Below are positions 44,769-52,248 of a DNA stretch of 64,000 bases, piece after piece. The notes under the pieces are model-generated. The model did not search any database, was not told the origin of the DNA, and worked only from the letters and a program-made list of their open reading frames with translations. Source of the stretch: Nitrospina sp. UBA6727 (GTDB lineage Bacteria > Nitrospinota > Nitrospinia > Nitrospinales > VA-1); the NCBI GenBank assembly GCA_002454045.1, contig DKID01000015.1, forward strand, positions 1 to 64,000. Reading direction: 5' to 3'. How positions within the stretch are numbered: the stretch's first letter is position 1; each line of letters starts with the position of its first letter. The position numbers and the translations under genes are program-made.

Positions 44769-44853
44769 AAACGCCGCCGCCGACTTTTTCCCGACATCGT
44801 GACGGCGACGACAGTGTCGGTGATGACGACAGTGATGCCGCCGCCGGGGATTG
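44769..44853 (-). repeat. dispersed GTCACCGTC-type element, copy 1 (diverged)
   Basis: In the gap between divergent acnA and the hydrolase gene. Read on this strand as given, CGCCGCCGACTTTTTCCC then GACATCGTGACGGC (44775-44805) lines up with CGCCGCCGATTTCATTTTCC then GCGACGGTGACGGC of the 46.9-kb copy. It continues into a tandem of GACGACAGTG (44807-44816 and 44825-44834, period 18) and a final GCCGCCGCCGGGG. It is the most diverged of the four core-bearing copies. Confidence 0.45.
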
Positions 44854-44898
44854 TGAAAAATGCATTTCACGCTTTATGGATTTGGATGATAATTGCTG

Positions 44899-45663
44899 AT
44901 GGGAAACTCTACGACTCCAGTTTTTGATTCGCGGATTTTTAACGCCAACCTCTTTTTCCCCAGAGAGGACGGTGCTCCCGCGCCTGCCCATTGCGACGAA
45001 ATTCAAGTGCAGGTGGAATCCGAAGCGTCCGTTCACGTTCGGCGGCACCCATCGTCCGTAGCCAGATTCAGTTTATTATTCTTTCACGGCAACGGGGAAA
45101 TTGTGTCGGACTACGATAACTTGGCGGAACATTTCAATTCGCTGGGGGCGGAACTGACCGTCGCCGACTTTCGCGGTTATGGCAGGAGCACGGGAACGCC
45201 GACTCTTCGCAACACTTTGGAAGACGCCCATAAAATTTTCCGCCAACTAAAATCAAACGGTAAATTAAAAGAGAAAGTCTGTATCATGGGACGGTCGCTA
45301 GGCGGCGCGCCGACTTTGGAACTTTGCGCCGAGCATCCCGATGTCGCCGGTTGCGTTCTCGAAAGTGCTTACGCCGACCCGGTTCTGTTGGTAAGAAGGC
45401 GGGGATTGAAAATCGATAAAACCACGCCGGAAGAAAATGCGCTCTTTAATAATAGCCAGAAAATCCGTTTGGTGAAATGCCCACTTCTTATCATGCACGG
45501 CGACGGCGATGTTTTAGTGTCGCCGCACGAAGCAAAATTAAACTTTGATAACGCCGGGTCAAAAATAAAACATCTTGAAATACTGGAAGGGGTGGGACAC
45601 AACGACATGATGATGGCGCATTCCTACTTCACCACCTTAAAAAAGTTTTTCGATTCTTTGTGA
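44899..45663 (+). CDS. alpha/beta-hydrolase
   Basis: 254 residues from the ATG at 44899. Canonical fold: LLFFHGNGEIVSDYDNLAEHF (oxyanion HGN), VADFRGYGRSTGTPT, nucleophile elbow MGRSLGGAP with Ser, acid in LIMHGDGDVLVSP and catalytic His in EGVGHNDMMM. No signal peptide. It resembles BEM46/YqkD-type serine hydrolases of unknown substrate. The leucine-rich-repeat gene starts 13 bases after its stop, probably in the same operon. Confidence 0.85.
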   Translation: MGNSTTPVFDSRIFNANLFFPREDGAPAPAHCDEIQVQVESEASVHVRRHPSSVARFSLLFFHGNGEIVSDYDNLAEHFNSLGAELTVADFRGYGRSTGTPTLRNTLEDAHKIFRQLKSNGKLKEKVCIMGRSLGGAPTLELCAEHPDVAGCVLESAYADPVLLVRRRGLKIDKTTPEENALFNNSQKIRLVKCPLLIMHGDGDVLVSPHEAKLNFDNAGSKIKHLEILEGVGHNDMMMAHSYFTTLKKFFDSL

Positions 45664-45676
45664 CGAGGAACTCGTT

Positions 45677-46870
45677 GTGAAAAAGTTTTATAACATTGAA
45701 GGATTAATCCGGACTGGATTCAAATTGAGTCGCGACTACGAAACCCTGGATTTCACTTACGCAAAATTTGGCGATGACGCAGTGCAGGAGATGGTCAAGT
45801 CGCGGTCTATCAAACAGGTGAGAAGGTTGACCATCAACGGAAAAAAGTTGACCGCGCTTTCTGCCCGCGCATTGGCGGAGTCGGACAAACTGCCTAATCT
45901 GGAATCCTTAAAATTGTACAAAAATAAAATCGGCGATGCGGGAATAAAATATTTGGCGGAGTCCGAAAAATTTCCCAACCTTAAATCTTTGCGGTTGGCG
46001 TGGAATGGGATTGGACCGGAAGGAAGCCGGTGTTTGGCTGAATCCCCCAACATGGGAAATTTAATTTCGCTGGCGTTGTCAGAAAATCGGGTCGGCGACG
46101 AAGGATTAAAATATCTGGCGCAGGCAAAATCCTTATGCAGCCTGGAGATTATGGACCTCAGGAAAAATCAGATTACGGATGAAGGAGCCGAGGCGTTGTC
46201 TAAAAGTAAATGCTTGCCGAAATTGCAAACCATAGACCTCACCGATAATTCGTTGACGGAAAAAGGAATCAACGCGCTGGCAGAATTTAAAATCTTCAAC
46301 CTAGTCCGCGCCCAACTCAGCGACGACGGAATGAAACTTGACCTCAGCAATCGCGGTATCGGAGACGTGGAATGTAAATCTATTGCCGCGTGCGAAGAGT
46401 TGAAAGACTTGACCCATCTTTACTTGGAACTCAATAAAATCACAGAACAAGGCATCGCGCTTCTTGCTGGTAGCGAACATTTGCAAAACCTCACCCTCTT
46501 GTCACTCGACCGCAACAAAATCGGCGACGGCGGTTTCATCCACATCATCGAATCGAAAACTCTTCAGAACATTCAAGTGTTGATGATCGAAAACAACGGC
46601 ATCACCGATGAAGGCATCACCGCTCTCTGCGAGAAGGAGTGCATGACGAATCTGTTGCGTCTCTACATCGACGAAAACGACACGACGGAGGAAGGATTTG
46701 AATTGCTGGCCGAACCCGAACATCTGCAACAGTTGGAATATCCGGAGTTCGAACGCGAAGAGGAAATCGAAGAAGAGGAAGAAGAGGAAGAAGAATTCGA
46801 AGACGTCGATGACATCGAGGAAATCGAGGAGGAAGAAGACCTCGGCGAAACGGAGTATGAAAGCCAGTAG
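45677..46870 (+). CDS. leucine-rich-repeat protein with acidic tail
   Basis: 397 residues, GTG start. About eleven RI-type leucine-rich repeats of 28 residues, for example LESLKLYKNKIGDAGIKYLAESEK, LKSLRLAWNGIGPEGSRCLAES, ISLALSENRVGDEGLKYLAQ, EIMDLRKNQITDEGAEALSKS, TLLSLDRNKIGDGGFIHI, VLMIENNGITDEGITALCEK. The last 50 residues are almost only Glu and Asp (EEEIEEEEEEEEEFEDVDD). Probably cytoplasmic. The repeats suggest protein binding. The gene is paralogous to those at 28.4 and 62.2 kb. A copy of the dispersed element begins about 30 bases after its stop. Confidence 0.86.
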   Translation: MKKFYNIEGLIRTGFKLSRDYETLDFTYAKFGDDAVQEMVKSRSIKQVRRLTINGKKLTALSARALAESDKLPNLESLKLYKNKIGDAGIKYLAESEKFPNLKSLRLAWNGIGPEGSRCLAESPNMGNLISLALSENRVGDEGLKYLAQAKSLCSLEIMDLRKNQITDEGAEALSKSKCLPKLQTIDLTDNSLTEKGINALAEFKIFNLVRAQLSDDGMKLDLSNRGIGDVECKSIAACEELKDLTHLYLELNKITEQGIALLAGSEHLQNLTLLSLDRNKIGDGGFIHIIESKTLQNIQVLMIENNGITDEGITALCEKECMTNLLRLYIDENDTTEEGFELLAEPEHLQQLEYPEFEREEEIEEEEEEEEEFEDVDDIEEIEEEEDLGETEYESQ

Positions 46871-46892
46871 CCACGTTTAGTCTGGACGAAAG

Positions 46893-46940
46893 GACGCCGC
46901 CGATTTCATTTTCCGCGACGGTGACGGCACCGTTACCACG
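46893..46940 (-). repeat. dispersed GTCACCGTC-type element, copy 2
   Basis: In the 62-base gap between convergent genes. On the minus strand it reads GTCACCGTC, then directly GCGGAAAATGAAATCGG (core at 46903-46926 on the plus strand as GATTTCATTTTCCGC and GACGGTGAC). The GCC-rich end CGCCGCCG is at 46896-46903. This is the shortest copy, with no triplet between the two core halves. Confidence 0.6.
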
Positions 46941-47478
46941 AAGTGCGCCAAAGGTCTTGCGAGGATTTCATTTTGAAGATTTCTTTGACCCTGTCGGCAA
47001 AATTTTCCGCGGAGAAAGTTTTGGTGTATTCATCCCCCGCGGTTTTATACGGGTTCCACGACATGACCAACCTTTCGATGAACATTTCTTCCAACGGAAC
47101 GTGGGTGATTTTCTGGATGATTTTAGTTTCGGAGTCAACCAGAATCGCGACCATACTGTAATCTTCCTTCGCGTATAAAGCTTCGATGAACCCGGGAGTT
47201 TCCTTTTCCTGCTGCGATGGATTGCAAGGAGTCTCAAGCAACCAGTCTTCGCCGCCGACAGCGAATATGGGGATGGACGGAAACTCCGATTCGGCGATTA
47301 GTTTCGCTCGCCATTTTCCAGCGAACGCGTTGACTTGCGCTTCGGAAGGGTGGGGCAGCGAAGCAACTAGCAACATGTCGCCGTTGGGCGCAAAGGAAAG
47401 GCCGCCGCCGTGTCCCTCAATGGGCAAAGGGCAAGACTTGCCTTCTTCGAAGTTTATAGTTTGGCTCATTTCATTCAT
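46933..47478 (-). CDS. hypothetical protein
   Basis: Not recognised. 181 residues, soluble, slightly acidic. The N-terminal part has SCPLPIEGHGGGLSFAPNGDMLLVASLPHPSEAQVNAFAG, which reads like a beta-rich domain; the second half is YSMVAILVDSETKIIQKITHVPLEEMFIERLVMSWNPY. No catalytic motif, signal or membrane segment. Its own promoter must lie in the 195-base divergent gap shared with the metallo-beta-lactamase gene. A start at 47469 (second ATG) is equally possible. Confidence 0.6.
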   Translation of the reverse strand: MNEMSQTINFEEGKSCPLPIEGHGGGLSFAPNGDMLLVASLPHPSEAQVNAFAGKWRAKLIAESEFPSIPIFAVGGEDWLLETPCNPSQQEKETPGFIEALYAKEDYSMVAILVDSETKIIQKITHVPLEEMFIERLVMSWNPYKTAGDEYTKTFSAENFADRVKEIFKMKSSQDLWRTSW

Positions 47479-47673
47479 GGCAAAAATTCAGAGTTGCGCG
47501 AGAATTATTCTGGAGAAGTCGGGCAGCATTGTCAACCCCGCGAACTCACCGCGATGCGCGGGAACGAAAAAAGTTTCATCCGGTAGCAATCATTAAACCG
47601 ATTGAGTGCCTACTATAATTCGGTTAGCTTTGCGGGCTAAATTCTCTTAACGAAAAAACCGTTTAACGTAATA

Positions 47674-49068
47674 ATGATTACCACTCTGATTTCTCACGCT
47701 TGCCTGTTGATCCAATCGCGCGACACCACGGTGTTGACGGACCCGGTGTTTTTTGATTATTTGTGGGAAGAGTGCAACGTCCAATGCCCGAGCATAAATC
47801 TTGACCTGACGAAACTTCCCAAGGTGGATATTTTAAATATCTCGCACCGGCACCAAGATCATTTTGACATCCGCACTCTGGCTTACATTTCCAAAGACGC
47901 CGACATTCTTGCGCCGGACGCCGTAGTGCTCGCGCCGCGTGATGAAATTCTTCTGGGAGTTCTGAAGGAATTGGAATTCAAAAATATCATCGTCGCGGAA
48001 GATTTCAAAACATTGGAAATCAAAGGGCTGGCGCTGACGCCCACGCCTTCCTTGAACGAGCAAGATTATTTTCCCGAACATGGTCTGCTGGTTCATGACG
48101 GTGAAGTTACGCTTTGGAATCAAGTCGACACCATCGTTTCGCCAGACATCATCAAATACATGCACCGTTTGTACGGCCAGTTGGATTTTGCGCACGTTCG
48201 TTACCTGCCTCTTTTGGAAGGAAATTTTTGTTTTCACAATCCTTTGGAATTGCCGATGGAGGAGTACAGTTCTTACCTTAAAGTTGCTGCTACGTGTAAA
48301 CCAAAATTCGCGGTGCCCGGTTCCGCCGGATTCAAATACCGGGACGAATTTAGTTTTCTAAATCAATATTCCTTCCCGACGACGCAGAAACAATTTTTAA
48401 GAGACTTGGCGGACTTTTGTCCCGATATAAAAAGCGACGTGTTTTATCCCGGTGACCGCGGCGTTATAACTCGCGAAGGGGTGGAGATACAAAAAGCGGC
48501 GGCGGAATTTGTAAAGATTAAAGAGGATGACGGGCATGAAATCGAGTTCAAACCCGTGTCGGAAGTTCCGCCCATCCGCACTCGTACGTTGGACAAAGCG
48601 GAGCATGAAAAAGAATGGCGAGCGGTTGTCGATTTTATTGAGAGTCGGTTCGTCGGCATGTTGATCGAAAAAAAAGCCGTGCAAACTTGGGTGGATTGGA
48701 AAGTGGTTTATCACCTCGAAGTTTTCGGTCAGGACGGTTCCGAAATATGGTGTTTGGATTTTGCCAGCGAGGACGCGGATATTATCAGGGGGCGTGTCGG
48801 AAAAATCAATCTCTACGAGGGGGTAGCCTGTTCAGAGTTTTATAACTTGATACAGAATGAAACAAGTTGGGACTTTGTGGGAATCAACGGGCAATATCGT
48901 ACGTTTAAAGATATTTATAGAATTCGATTGGGCGAGTTTGAACACTGGACTGCCGCGGACAAAAAATTTCCGCAGCCGTTGACCGAAGTGTTCCCCGCTG
49001 GGCAAGAGATGGACCGCGCAAAATTTATGCGCGACGTGAAACGTTGGAAGGACAAGGCGAGTACTTAA
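47674..49068 (+). CDS. metallo-beta-lactamase-fold protein with extra C-terminal domain
   Basis: 464 residues. The first 270 are a metallo-beta-lactamase-type domain: ITTLISHACLLIQSRDTTVLTDPVFF, metal site SHRHQDHFD (HxHxDH) and the later AVPGSAGFKYRD region. This resembles UlaG/CMP-N-acetylneuraminate hydroxylase-like hydrolases. Residues about 315-450 form a second domain of unknown type (VVDFIESRFVGMLIEKKAV, WKVVYHLEVFGQDGSEIWCLDF, YEGVACSEFYNLIQ) with some look of a sterol-carrier-like fold. Substrate unknown. The dispersed element starts right after its stop codon. Confidence 0.78.
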   Translation: MITTLISHACLLIQSRDTTVLTDPVFFDYLWEECNVQCPSINLDLTKLPKVDILNISHRHQDHFDIRTLAYISKDADILAPDAVVLAPRDEILLGVLKELEFKNIIVAEDFKTLEIKGLALTPTPSLNEQDYFPEHGLLVHDGEVTLWNQVDTIVSPDIIKYMHRLYGQLDFAHVRYLPLLEGNFCFHNPLELPMEEYSSYLKVAATCKPKFAVPGSAGFKYRDEFSFLNQYSFPTTQKQFLRDLADFCPDIKSDVFYPGDRGVITREGVEIQKAAAEFVKIKEDDGHEIEFKPVSEVPPIRTRTLDKAEHEKEWRAVVDFIESRFVGMLIEKKAVQTWVDWKVVYHLEVFGQDGSEIWCLDFASEDADIIRGRVGKINLYEGVACSEFYNLIQNETSWDFVGINGQYRTFKDIYRIRLGEFEHWTAADKKFPQPLTEVFPAGQEMDRAKFMRDVKRWKDKAST

Positions 49069-49165
49069 TCCCGGCGACACTGTCACCGTCGTCGCGGGAA
49101 ATGAAATCGTCACCGTCACCGACGGCGATGACCGTCATCATCGACACCGTCCTCGCGAATTGACA
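49069..49165 (+). repeat. dispersed GTCACCGTC-type element, copy 3 (longest)
   Basis: Begins directly after the stop of the previous gene and ends 75 bases before tRNA-Met. Core 49082-49108: GTCACCGTC, one extra triplet GTC, then GCGGGAAATGAAATC. It is followed by GTCACCGTCACCGACGG and CGATGACCGTCATCATCG. Several parts can fold: CCCGGCGAC with GTCG..CGGG around 49072-49100, and CCGTC-ACC-GACGG at 49112-49124. Read in one frame it would give GDTVTVVAGNEIVTVTDGDD, with no start codon or ribosome-binding site. Confidence 0.6.
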
Positions 49166-49239
49166 TTGACAGGTAAGGATGAAAGGAAGTAGCATTCGTC
49201 GCCAACCTTCAAGACAGCAACCAATTATAAAAGTTCCGC

Positions 49240-49316
49240 GGCGGTGTAGCTCAGGTGGTTAGAGCATACGGCTCATATCCGTAGTGTCGGGGGTTCGAGT
49301 CCCTCCACCGCTACCA
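49240..49316 (+). tRNA. tRNA-Met, elongator type (anticodon CAU)
   Basis: 77 bases with encoded CCA. Acceptor GGCGGTG pairs with CACCGCT, giving a terminal G1-U72 wobble, as in the Bacillus elongator tRNA-Met. D-arm GCTC/GAGC, anticodon stem TACGG/CCGTA with loop CTCATAT (CAU), T-arm GGGGG-TTCGAGT-CCCTC. It lacks the unpaired 1-72 position and three G-C pairs of an initiator. The lysidine-modified tRNA-Ile(CAU) is the alternative but matches less well. Confidence 0.9.
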
Positions 49317-49439
49317 TTTTTATTTTCCATCCCGTCATCCAAAACTTTAGCCATAGCCGTGTGGACTTTGCAGGAGGATTAAGTTAAAACGATGAGAACC
49401 ATTGCCATTCTAAAAACCAAAGTCTAATTTTTTGGACTT

Positions 49440-49727
49440 ATGAATCTTCCTCCCACCATCAAAACCGACGATATCATCTGCCAATGTCATCGGGTCACGG
49501 AGAGCACCATCCGCAACGCGATTGCGACGGGACGGTTAGACGACATTGGGTCGGTCACCGAGGCGTGCGAGGCGGGCGGGGGGTGTCATTCCTGCCACAT
49601 TCTTATTCAACTTTTCATCGACCAGCATCAGGAGAAACCCATCTCCGTCGAAGAGTTGGTTCACGACCACGCGCAGAAGGTAAAAAAGAAGGGCATCCTA
49701 ACGCGCTTCTTCAAAAAACTCCGCTAG
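49440..49727 (+). CDS. BFD-like [2Fe-2S]-binding domain protein
   Basis: 95 residues. DDIICQCHRVTESTIRNAIATG with CxC, and EAGGGCHSCHILIQLFIDQ with CxxC, give the four-cysteine signature of the BFD/NifU-central [2Fe-2S] domain. The C-terminal 35 residues are basic (KVKKKGILTRFFKKL). Bacterioferritin-associated ferredoxins mobilise iron by reducing ferritin, while free-standing forms serve as small electron carriers or cluster helpers. It stands alone between tRNA-Met and larC. Confidence 0.85.
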   Translation: MNLPPTIKTDDIICQCHRVTESTIRNAIATGRLDDIGSVTEACEAGGGCHSCHILIQLFIDQHQEKPISVEELVHDHAQKVKKKGILTRFFKKLR

Positions 49728-49818
49728 CAACCTTTTGCGATGCGTTAGAAAAATGATGACGGTCAATGACAAAGTTGCTAAGGATTCGCTTCAAGTTTCC
49801 TTTAGAAAATAAAATATT

Positions 49819-51021
49819 GTGAAATCCCTCCGCGCCGTTTATTTCAATTGCCATTCCGGCATCAGCGGCGAAATGATTCTGGGAGCCTTGATTGATCTTG
49901 GGGCGAACTCCGCAAAAATTCGCAAAGCCATTAAAACTCTGAACATCAAGGGATGCAAACTGGAAGTCGACCGAGTTCAACGCGGCCTCATCATCGGCAC
50001 CAAAGCGAAAGTCAGTTTGACCAAATCCCAACCTTCCCGCCATCCAGTACGAAAATATTCCGATGTTAAAAAACTGATAACCGCGTCGGACTTTTCTTCC
50101 GCCGTCAAAAAGAATTCGTTGGAAATTTTTCAACGCATCGCCGGGGCCGAAGCGGCGATTCAAAATACGACTGCGAAAAATATCCGTTCTTATGAAATCG
50201 GCGCCGTCGATTCGATCGCGACGGTCGTGGGCGGAGTGGTTGCCATGGACTCTTTGAAGTTGGACAAGATTTATTCCTCGCCCATCAATGTCGGCGAGGG
50301 ATTCGTGCAGTCCGCTCGCGGTTGCCTTCCCGTTCCCGCCCCGACCACGGTAAAACTTTTGCAAGGGATTCCCGTTTTCTCCACCGGCGCGCAAAAAGAG
50401 ATGACCACTCCAATCGGCGCGGCCATGATAGGATTTTACGCGGATGAGTTTGGGTCTCTTCCGGCGATGCAAATTGTTGGCGATGGATACGGAGCGGGGG
50501 ACCACATCGTCGCGGGAATGCCCAACATGTTGCAAATCGTCCTCGGAAAAATTTATGCAGAGCCCGACGAACTCGTCCTAATTGAAACCAATATTGATGA
50601 CATGAATCCGGAGTTTTATGAAGGGACGATGGAATTACTTTTCGCGGCGGGGGCTCTGGATGTCTATTTGAATCCCATAATTATGAAGAAAAGTCGTCCC
50701 GCGAATAAAATTTCTGTTCTCGCAACCGAGAATCATCGGCAGGCGATGACGGAAATTCTTTTACACGAAACGTCCAGTTTTGGAGTCCGGCATCATCGGA
50801 TTGAACGAACAATTTTGGATCGGGAAACGAAAACGGTAAAGACTTTGTGGGGCCCCGTTAAAATTAAAATCGGTAAACTTAACGGCGAGGTTTTGCAAGT
50901 TTCTCCAGAATATGAAGAGTGCAAGAAAATTTCCCGCAAAAATAAAATCCCCGTCAAACAGGTTTACGACGAAGCCCGTTCTCTGGCGATAAAATTATTT
51001 GGTCCCGCTGTCAAAAGGTAG
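49819..51021 (+). CDS. larC: nickel-insertion protein LarC
   Basis: CTP-dependent enzyme that inserts nickel into the pincer nucleotide. 400 residues from GTG 49819 as one continuous frame, without the LarC1/LarC2 frameshift known from Lactobacillus. Family stretches: AVYFNCHSGISGEMILGALIDLG, YEIGAVDSIATVVGGVVAMDSL, VPAPTTVKLLQGIPVFSTG, ELTTPIGAAM-like EMTTPIGAAMIGF, LIETNIDDMNPEFYEGTMELLF, and a C-terminal VSPEYEECKKISRKNKIPVK. The usual first His-rich metal region is short. larB is 10 kb upstream on the other strand; larE and larA are not present. Confidence 0.93.
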   Translation: MKSLRAVYFNCHSGISGEMILGALIDLGANSAKIRKAIKTLNIKGCKLEVDRVQRGLIIGTKAKVSLTKSQPSRHPVRKYSDVKKLITASDFSSAVKKNSLEIFQRIAGAEAAIQNTTAKNIRSYEIGAVDSIATVVGGVVAMDSLKLDKIYSSPINVGEGFVQSARGCLPVPAPTTVKLLQGIPVFSTGAQKEMTTPIGAAMIGFYADEFGSLPAMQIVGDGYGAGDHIVAGMPNMLQIVLGKIYAEPDELVLIETNIDDMNPEFYEGTMELLFAAGALDVYLNPIIMKKSRPANKISVLATENHRQAMTEILLHETSSFGVRHHRIERTILDRETKTVKTLWGPVKIKIGKLNGEVLQVSPEYEECKKISRKNKIPVKQVYDEARSLAIKLFGPAVKR

Positions 51022-51031
51022 GATGGTATTT

Positions 51032-51301
51032 CTAGTGCTTGTTTATGTATTCGTCAAAATGTTTTTGGTACATGATGTCCCATTCCGGTGAACCTTCGCG
51101 CGGGGCGTTGCTGTAGGTGTTCAACACCCGCCGTGCTTCCGCGTCCGCTTTATCGTCAAGTTGGAGAATGTCTGTCATCACGCGGATGATATCCAAACGG
51201 ACATCGTTGAGAGCGACTTTGTGATCTAGTTCATCGCGTTTGGCAAAATCGCGGACGATAAGGCTACTGATGTGGTTGATTTTTTCTCTGCCGATTTTCA
51301 T
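51032..51301 (-). CDS. DUF507 family protein (second of a tandem pair)
   Basis: 89 residues from the ATG at 51301 (MKIGREKINHISSLIVRDF). The pattern, an N-terminal KINHISxxI helix, NDVRLDIIRVMTDILQLDDKADAEARRVLNTYSN and a final SPEWDIMYQKHFDEYINKH, fits DUF507, a small helical family of unknown function found in thermophilic and delta-type lineages. It begins 16 bases after the first DUF507 gene. Its 3' end is ten bases from the larC stop on the other strand. Confidence 0.8.
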   Translation of the reverse strand: MKIGREKINHISSLIVRDFAKRDELDHKVALNDVRLDIIRVMTDILQLDDKADAEARRVLNTYSNAPREGSPEWDIMYQKHFDEYINKH

Positions 51302-51317
51302 TTTGAATATGTAGAAG

Positions 51318-51599
51318 TTAAAGAATAAGTCCGCGCTCACGCACCAATTTTGATTTCACCATTTGGAACACCCGCCCGTAATCCATCATGCTTCTTTCAT
51401 ATTCTTCGATTTTGGAATCAAGCAGAGTTTTTACTTCTTCGTTCAGTTGGTCTTCCACCATAAGGTCGTCGGTGATAATTTTATTGATGATGATCTGCAA
51501 TTTTTCCGGCGACTCTTCCCAGATAACCAGGTCGCTATCCAGCAAGGACTTCACAATACTTCCGGCAAGATGTCTGGTGAGTTCTGTAGTAAGACGCAT
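51318..51599 (-). CDS. DUF507 family protein (first of a tandem pair)
   Basis: 93 residues from the ATG at 51599 (MRLTTELTRHLAGSIVKSLL). The frame continues upstream but there it runs through tRNA-Gly, so that part is not coding. Shared DUF507 pattern with its neighbour: VIWEESPEKLQIIINKIITDDLMVEDQLNEEVKTLLDSK, then DYGRVFQMVKSKLVRERGL. The two copies have diverged strongly, so the duplication is old. A tRNA gene 35 bases upstream on the same strand suggests one transcript. Confidence 0.8.
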   Translation of the reverse strand: MRLTTELTRHLAGSIVKSLLDSDLVIWEESPEKLQIIINKIITDDLMVEDQLNEEVKTLLDSKIEEYERSMMDYGRVFQMVKSKLVRERGLIL

Positions 51600-51633
51600 C
51601 GTTTTGACAATCCAATTCGCGAATCTAGCAAAG

Positions 51634-51706
51634 AGCGGGAGACGGGGCTCGAACCCGCGACATTCAGCTTGGGAAGCTGACACTCTACCAACTGAGCTAC
51701 TCCCGC
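51634..51706 (-). tRNA. tRNA-Gly (anticodon CCC)
   Basis: 73 bases without encoded CCA, unlike the other two tRNAs here. Acceptor GCGGGAG/CTCCCGC, D-arm GCTC/GAGT, anticodon stem TCAGC/GCTGA with loop TTCCCAA (CCC, reading GGG), T-arm GCGGG-TTCGAGC-CCCGT. It lies between a small unknown gene and the DUF507 pair, all on the minus strand. Confidence 0.94.
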
Positions 51707-51714
51707 CTGATAGG

Positions 51715-51903
51715 TCAGTCAGACTTCTTTTCACCTAAAACTATAAAGCAGTTTGTATCGGTTACTTGTATGTCCAGAATTGGAATCTTCTGTTGTTGCA
51801 CTTCCTGAATGGCTCGATTCACCATGCCTTCGATTGCCTTCGCACCTTCCTCGGCGATGTCGAGGACTTTAACACCTGTGACTATTTGATTGTGAATGGA
51901 CAT
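51715..51903 (-). CDS. small hypothetical protein
   Basis: Not recognised. 62 residues, a helix-rich N-terminus (VLDIAEEGAKAIEGMVNRAIQEVQQQ) followed by a short beta pair (KIPILDIQVTDTNCFIVLGEKKSD). No signal or membrane helix. It lies upstream of tRNA-Gly and the DUF507 pair on the same strand, so it may be the first gene of that transcript. Coding support is moderate. Confidence 0.5.
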   Translation of the reverse strand: MSIHNQIVTGVKVLDIAEEGAKAIEGMVNRAIQEVQQQKIPILDIQVTDTNCFIVLGEKKSD

Positions 51904-52248
51904 CCAATTAATAACGGATCAGGCGCATAGCCGTAGCCTATTTTCCTTTGCAGTAGGATGAAAAAAAATAAGCGCAATGGTACGCAAATTTCCCAGCATT
52001 ATCCATTATTCGCTATACGCAATCAATAATAATTGGGAATTTCGCATGAATAAAAAGTGGATACTAGATGCGCCGCCGGGTGGTTCAAGTCGAATTTGCC
52101 GAAGAAAGTTTATTGAAATTATTTTTTCAATTCAGTAGGATGACCGATTCAAATAATTCATAAAACACAGAAAATTGCAGGAACTTAGCGAGTTTGAATG
52201 TCCCTATTTTTTTGAGCCGACCTCCGCAAAATCCCGACGAGGAAATTC
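51904..52248. promoter_or_regulatory. 345-base divergent spacer upstream of tatC
   Basis: AT-rich spacer between the minus-strand small gene and tatC. It contains an imperfect inverted repeat AAATTTCCCA (51989-51998) against TTGGGAATTTC (52033-52043) and a direct repeat CAGTAGGATGA (51951-51961 and 52133-52143). A 30-codon frame from ATG 52046 to TAG 52138 has no family resemblance and is not called. No clear promoter or RNA gene is seen. Confidence 0.35.

Noticed and set aside
49069..49165. A coding gene in the GTCACCGTC element (frame reading GDTVTVVAGNEIVTVTDGDD)
   Set aside because: No start codon with a ribosome-binding site, and the other copies do not keep a longer common frame.
49240..49316. 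Initiator tRNA-fMet or tRNA-Ile(CAU)
   Set aside because: The 1-72 position is a G-U pair, not a mismatch, and the anticodon stem has no three G-C pairs; overall shape follows elongator tRNA-Met of Bacillus type.
51600..51734. N-terminal extension of the first DUF507 gene
   Set aside because: It runs through tRNA-Gly; the family begins at the ATG at 51599.
52046..52138. A 30-codon ORF upstream of tatC
   Set aside because: Too short, no ribosome-binding site, no recognisable product.
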